DNA of 10,339 bases, from positions 1 to 10,339 of the forward strand of contig CAZKTU010000232.1 in NCBI GenBank assembly GCA_964555675.1, in the 5' to 3' direction. The translations under genes were made by a program, and so were the position numbers. The DNA is from CAIWXH01 sp964555675 (GTDB lineage: Bacteria > Chloroflexota > Chloroflexia > Chloroflexales > Chloroflexaceae). Below the pieces are notes generated by a model. It searched no databases and had not been told where the DNA came from. It saw nothing but the letters and a program-made list of their open reading frames with translations. This document shows, piece by piece, positions 7,717-10,339 of this stretch; positions within the stretch are counted from its first letter, which is position 1; every line of letters begins with the position of its first letter.

Positions 7717-8418
7717 ATGACTCAGGACATGTCGGGTTCCCGTCGCAGCCCGGGCGTCACCGGGACAGGGACGAACGATATCGCCGAGCAGGCCAAAGAG
7801 AAGGCCAGGCAGGCTCAGGCGAAGGCCGGCGACATCGCAGGCCAGGCCCGCGATCAGGTCGGCACCCAGCTATCGGGCCAGAAAGACCGCGTCGCCGAGG
7901 GTCTCGGCGGGGTGGCCCAGGCCCTGCGCCAGACCGGCCAGCAGATGCGCGACCAGGACCAACTCGGCCTGACCGGCTACGTCGACCGCGCCGCCTCGCA
8001 GGTCGAGAGCTTCTCGAGCTACCTGCGCGAGAACGACATGGGCCGCGTCGTCGACGACGTCGAGCGCTTCGCCCGCCGCGAGCCGGCCCTCTTCCTCGGC
8101 GGGGCCTTCGTCCTCGGTCTGCTCGGCGCCCGCTTCCTCAAGAGCTCACGCCCGCGCCCCAGCTATGACGAGAGCTACTACGGCGCCAGCAGCGCCTACG
8201 AGACACGCTACCGCCCCTACTACAGTGGCTACGCCGACGGACCCGACTACGGCGGCGCCTCGGGCTACGCTTCCGGCCGCGAGAGCTACGGCGCCGGAAG
8301 CACCGGCTACGGCGCCGAGGGAAAACCCCGCTCGACCACCAACCCCGGCCAGGGCTCCTCGGGGCAGACCGGCCGGCGCGGCGCCGGGATCTACGACACA
8401 GATCGGGAGGGGTCGTGA
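7717..8418 (+). CDS. LEA-like/YtxH-like single-pass membrane protein with tyrosine-rich tail
   Basis: A 233-residue protein, not assignable to a named family with certainty. ATG at 7717 is chosen for AAGGAG at 7704-7709 (7-nt spacing) and because the low-complexity helix begins soon after. Residues about 21-80 are a charged, alanine/glutamine-rich amphipathic helix that can be laid out in 11-residue units (IAEQAKEKARQ, AQAKAGDIAGQ, ARDQVGTQLSG, QKDRVAEGLGG), as in LEA-type and YtxH/DUF883-like proteins. A second helix (86-121) leads into REP followed by a membrane segment at about 123-141. The tail (149-203) is extremely rich in tyrosine, glycine and serine, with about twelve tyrosines. First gene of a three-gene cassette: its TGA at 8416-8418 overlaps the next ATG by one base. 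Likely a membrane-tethered envelope or stress protein; this is inferred from architecture and neighbours. Confidence 0.8.
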   Translation: MTQDMSGSRRSPGVTGTGTNDIAEQAKEKARQAQAKAGDIAGQARDQVGTQLSGQKDRVAEGLGGVAQALRQTGQQMRDQDQLGLTGYVDRAASQVESFSSYLRENDMGRVVDDVERFARREPALFLGGAFVLGLLGARFLKSSRPRPSYDESYYGASSAYETRYRPYYSGYADGPDYGGASGYASGRESYGAGSTGYGAEGKPRSTTNPGQGSSGQTGRRGAGIYDTDREGS

Positions 8419-8810
8419 TGGAGCGACAACGGGATGAGCCGTCCCTGGGCGACCTCTTTGCCAGGCTTGCCAGCGACACCAGCTCGCTCGTGCGCAAAGA
8501 AGTGGCCCTGGCCCGCACCGAGATGACCCAGAAGGCCACGGAGGTCGGGCGCGACGTCGGCATCCTCGGCGCGGGCGGCGCGATCGCCTACGCCGGCTTC
8601 CTGGCTCTGCTCGCCGCCATAATCGTCGGCCTTGCCCAGCTCATGCCCCTCTGGATCGCCGCCCTAATTGTCGGGCTAGTCGTAGTCGTGATCGGCTACG
8701 TGCTGATCCAGCGCGCCATGAGCGCCCTGAAGCGGGCCAACCTCGTGCCCGAGCAGACGATCGAGACGCTGAAGGAGGACGCCCAATGGGTCAAAGACCA
8801 GACGAAATGA
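8418..8810 (+). CDS. Holin-X family (phage holin superfamily III) membrane protein
   Basis: A 130-residue protein matching the Holin-X family (putative actinobacterial holin-X), which despite its name is usually chromosomal. Seen: an N-terminal amphipathic helix with the family pattern SLGDLFARLASDTSSLVRKE and VALARTEM (residues 9-36), two membrane helices at about 47-73 and 76-97 separated by a short LMPLW turn, and the typical C-terminal motif PEQTIETLKEDAQWVKDQ (111-128). The start is ATG at 8418, with GGGAGG at 8405-8410 spaced 7 nt; the GTG at 8415 is in frame but too close to that site. It overlaps the upstream stop by one base and the downstream gene by 25 nt, so translation is probably coupled on both sides. 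Function is unknown for the family; co-occurrence with DUF3618 and YtxH/DUF883-like proteins points to an envelope role, not lysis. Confidence 0.9.
   Translation: MERQRDEPSLGDLFARLASDTSSLVRKEVALARTEMTQKATEVGRDVGILGAGGAIAYAGFLALLAAIIVGLAQLMPLWIAALIVGLVVVVIGYVLIQRAMSALKRANLVPEQTIETLKEDAQWVKDQTK
8772..8778 (+). promoter_or_regulatory. Ribosome binding site inside the Holin-X gene, deciding the start at 8786
   Basis: AAGGAGG lies 7 nt before ATG 8786, inside the end of the Holin-X gene. The alternative ATG at 8807, which overlaps the Holin-X stop, has no such site. The upstream start, with a 25-nt gene overlap, is therefore favoured. Confidence 0.75.
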
Positions 8811-9769
8811 ACCGCGAGCTCGGCGCGGCCGCCGATGCGACCAACGATACGGACGACCCGGCTGAGATCCGGGCGGAGATCGAGCAGACCCGCAGCCAGA
8901 TGGGCGAGACCATCGACGCCATCCAGGCCCGGCTCAACCCCCAGCATCTTGGCGAGCAAGTCAAAGAGCAGGTGCGCGAGCAGTTCCACGAGGTGACGGC
9001 GACGGTCCGCGACGCGACAATTGGGAGGGCGGAAGAGATGGTACGGAACGCAGGCGAATCGATCACCGAGGCCCGCTACGGCCTGATGGAGACAATCAAG
9101 CATAACCCGGTCCCCGCCGCCATGGCCGCCATCGGCCTCGGCTGGCTGTTCATGGGTCGGCGCAGCGCCCCGCCGCGCCGCTACGACCAGCGCTCAATGC
9201 GCGGCCCCGAGCGCTACTATGGCGGCGAGGCGGCCTACGCCTACAGGCCCGGCGCCCCCGGCGCCCCCGCCTACGGCTATCAGGGCGGCTACGAGCCGCA
9301 GAGCGCCTACGAGCGCGAGCAGAACATGGCCCGGCGCGCCCAGAGCGCCGTCGGCGATACGGCCAGCCAGGCCCGCGACGCCGCCGGTAACCTGATTGAG
9401 CAGGCTCGCGACACTGTCGGCGGCGTGGCCGAGCAGGCCCGCGACACCGCCGGGCAGCTCGCCGGCCAGGCCCAGTCCCAGGTCAGGCGCGCCGAGGACA
9501 CCTTCCAGAGCCAGATGTACGAAAACCCCCTGGGCGTCGCCGCCGTCGCCCTGGCCCTGGGCGCGGCGGTCGGCTTCGGCCTGCCCCGCACCGAGCACGA
9601 GAACCGCCTGATGGGCGAGGCCCGCGACAACCTAGTCGAGAAGGCCCAGGAGGTCGCCCAGGACACTGTCGAGAAGGTGCAGCGCGTGGCGGGCGACGTC
9701 GCCGAGACGGCTCAGCAGACCGCCCGCGAGGGCGCCCGCGAGCAGGGCCTCAGCGGCGAGAAGCGCTGA
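8786..9769 (+). CDS. DUF3618 protein with two membrane segments and 11-mer repeats
   Basis: A 327-residue membrane protein. The N-terminal DUF3618 helix is clear (DDPAEIRAEIEQTRSQMGET and IDAIQARLNP, residues about 23-52). A further amphipathic helix leads to NPVP and a membrane segment at about 109-126. A tyrosine/proline/glycine-rich linker (130-172, nine tyrosines) follows. Residues 184-238 are five consecutive 11-residue units, three of them beginning QARD. A second NP-preceded membrane segment lies at about 247-267, and the protein closes with an amphipathic helix of 11-residue periodicity (278-321). Average DUF3618 proteins have only the first half, so this is an extended, internally duplicated layout: helix-NP-membrane segment, twice. 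The second half resembles YtxH/ElaB-like tails. Start choice rests on AAGGAGG at 8772-8778. Third gene of the cassette, translationally coupled to Holin-X. Likely a cell-envelope protein; function is unknown and inferred only from context. Confidence 0.85.
   Translation: MGQRPDEMNRELGAAADATNDTDDPAEIRAEIEQTRSQMGETIDAIQARLNPQHLGEQVKEQVREQFHEVTATVRDATIGRAEEMVRNAGESITEARYGLMETIKHNPVPAAMAAIGLGWLFMGRRSAPPRRYDQRSMRGPERYYGGEAAYAYRPGAPGAPAYGYQGGYEPQSAYEREQNMARRAQSAVGDTASQARDAAGNLIEQARDTVGGVAEQARDTAGQLAGQAQSQVRRAEDTFQSQMYENPLGVAAVALALGAAVGFGLPRTEHENRLMGEARDNLVEKAQEVAQDTVEKVQRVAGDVAETAQQTAREGAREQGLSGEKR
9368..9499 (+). repeat. Four 33-bp degenerate tandem repeats encoding 11-residue units
   Basis: Units run 9368-9400, 9401-9433, 9434-9466 and 9467-9499, in phase with the reading frame. 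The first three open with CAGGCyCGCGAC (QARD) and the fourth with CAGGCCCAG. They encode QARDAAGNLIE, QARDTVGGVAE, QARDTAGQLAG and QAQSQVRRAED. Wobble and amino-acid changes show they are old, selected protein repeats and not a recent expansion. Confidence 0.8.
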
Positions 9770-9809
9770 TCCTCCGTCCAACCTTGTTCGACGGATGGCG
9801 CAGGTCTTT

Positions 9810-9836
9810 GCGTGGGAGGATTTCGTCCTCCCACGC
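9810..9836. terminator. Strong hairpin after the envelope cassette
   Basis: A perfect 11-bp stem: GCGTGGGAGGA at 9810-9820 pairs with TCCTCCCACGC at 9826-9836 across the loop TTTCG. It begins 41 nt after the DUF3618 stop and ends 24 nt before the next promoter. The stem is followed by CCCC and not a T-tract, so it is not a textbook intrinsic terminator. It may still stop or pause polymerase, or protect the 3' end of the cassette mRNA. Confidence 0.55.
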
Positions 9837-9859
9837 CCCCCTAACATCCGCCTACGCAT

Positions 9860-9888
9860 TTGACAGTCCATAGGCTTGATGAGATAAT
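9860..9888 (+). promoter_or_regulatory. Consensus sigma-70-type promoter of the metal-binding lipoprotein gene
   Basis: TTGACA at 9860-9865 (perfect -35) is separated by exactly 17 bp from GATAAT at 9883-9888 (5 of 6 matches to -10). Transcription would begin near 9895, giving a leader of about 48 nt with GAAGGAG at 9926-9932 before the ATG at 9943. The -10 element lies inside the first half of the operator dyad. Confidence 0.8.
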
Positions 9889-9917
9889 GTCTCGGTGAAA
9901 CATTGTCTCATCAAGCC
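9873..9917. promoter_or_regulatory. Large operator dyad made of two Zur-like boxes
   Basis: Two 21-bp arms (9873-9893 and 9897-9917) are inverted around a GGT spacer and match at 19 of 21 positions. Each half also holds a 15-bp box with its own symmetry: TGAGATAATGTCTCG at 9880-9894 and TGAAACATTGTCTCA at 9896-9910, pattern TGArA-N5-TyTCr. This resembles the TGAAA-N5-TTTCA type of actinobacterial Zur boxes. Box centres are 16 bp apart. The dyad covers the -10 element and the expected start point, ideal for repression. Zur is the best guess given the downstream gene; a DtxR/MntR-type regulator is possible. Confidence 0.7.
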
Positions 9918-9942
9918 TTTGAATTGAAGGAGTGCGCGGGGG

Positions 9943-10339
9943 ATGCTTCGTCGATTTTTTGCGCCGCTTGCGGCTCTGGTCCTTGTTCTGAGCGCCTGCG
10001 GCCAGGCGCCCGCCGCCCAGAGCCCCACAGCCGAGTCTTCGGCGGGTCAGCCGATCACGGTCGTGGCCAGCACCAGCATCGTCGCCGATGTCGTCAGTCA
10101 GGTCGGCGGCGACCGGGTTCGCGTCAGCACGCTCGTGCCGATCGGCGGCGACACCCATAGCTTCGCACCCTCGCCCCAGGATATCGCCCGCGTCGCCGAG
10201 GCCCAGGTCGTCTTCGTCAACGGCGCCGGCTACGAGGAGTTCCTCGCCGGGCTGCTCGAGAGCGCAGGCGGCCAAGCGAAGGTGGTCGAGCTCTCGAAGG
10301 GCATCACCCTGCGCGAGCTGGGCGAAGCCGAGGGCGAGG
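9943..10339 (+). CDS. Zinc/manganese ABC-transporter solute-binding lipoprotein (ZnuA-like), partial
   Basis: The first 132 residues of a cluster A-I (ZnuA/TroA/AdcA family) metal-binding lipoprotein; the rest lies beyond the window. ATG at 9943 has GAAGGAG at 9926-9932. The signal peptide ends in the lipobox LSAC with the lipidated cysteine at C19, followed by an alanine/serine/proline linker (20-36). The mature fold begins ITVVASTSIVADVVSQVGGD (38-57). GGDTHSFAPSPQD (68-80) is the family motif containing the first metal-ligand histidine, H72. NGAGYEEFL (93-101) corresponds to the conserved NGxGxE segment. The acidic end (LGEAEGEG) may open the metal-scavenging loop seen in zinc members. It presumably delivers zinc to a permease/ATPase pair encoded downstream. 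Zinc over manganese is inferred from the Zur-like operator. Confidence 0.88.
   Translation, partial: MLRRFFAPLAALVLVLSACGQAPAAQSPTAESSAGQPITVVASTSIVADVVSQVGGDRVRVSTLVPIGGDTHSFAPSPQDIARVAEAQVVFVNGAGYEEFLAGLLESAGGQAKVVELSKGITLRELGEAEGE

Noticed and set aside
8418..8810. The Holin-X gene as evidence of a prophage or lysis cassette.
   Set aside because: No endolysin, capsid, tail or integrase gene is nearby, and this family is usually a chromosomal neighbour of DUF3618 genes.
9368..9499. The 33-bp tandem repeats as a CRISPR-like or noncoding array.
   Set aside because: They are in phase with the reading frame, contiguous without spacers, and encode regular 11-residue helical units.
8807..9769. 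Alternative start of the DUF3618 gene at the ATG overlapping the Holin-X stop.
   Set aside because: It has no Shine-Dalgarno sequence, whereas ATG 8786 has AAGGAGG at ideal spacing.

Overview
The window is GC-rich (most of it roughly 70-85% by local hand counts), gene-dense and free of RNA genes, insertion sequences, CRISPR arrays or phage structural genes. The content fits a chromosome of a high-GC, pilus-bearing bacterium. I lean towards Chloroflexota: Tad-pilus minor proteins, a giant SdrD-like/DUF11 secreted protein, a secreted CAP protein with an 'IYLP' motif after its signal peptide, and a Holin-X/DUF3618 envelope cassette. This lineage call is inference; an actinobacterium is the main alternative. 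No gap between genes exceeds about 240 bp.

Left part, minus strand (read from 6783 down to 4). A very large secreted protein comes first (1592 aa: signal peptide, probable beta-propeller, two SdrD-B-like domains, about four DUF11-type repeats, unrecognised C-terminal domain). After a 100-bp gap come three tightly spaced Tad (Flp) pilus genes: a TadE pseudopilin-like protein, a second TadE/TadG-like protein, and a CpaB/RcpC-type SAF-domain protein. The spacing (16 and 25 nt) and good Shine-Dalgarno sequences indicate an operon that probably continues off the left edge. The giant protein may be an adhesin or surface partner of the pilus, but only synteny supports that.

Middle. A divergent 100-bp intergenic region separates the giant protein from a plus-strand GTG-started CAP/SCP (YkwD-like) secreted protein with an intact set of putative active-site residues.

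Right part, plus strand. Three genes (7717-9769) overlap or abut and form one envelope cassette: an LEA-like/YtxH-like single-pass protein with a tyrosine-rich tail, a Holin-X family two-helix membrane protein, and a DUF3618 protein with two membrane segments and 11-residue amphipathic repeats. It ends in an 11-bp perfect hairpin. The last gene, cut by the window edge, is a lipoprotein of the zinc/manganese ABC-transporter solute-binding family (ZnuA-like). In front of it lies a consensus sigma-70-type promoter (TTGACA-17-GATAAT) whose -10 element sits inside a striking dyad of two Zur-like boxes, so zinc-responsive repression is a well-founded prediction.

The most interesting points are the zinc promoter/operator, the coupled cassette with its tyrosine-rich and 11-mer modules, and the giant adhesin-like protein next to the Tad genes.
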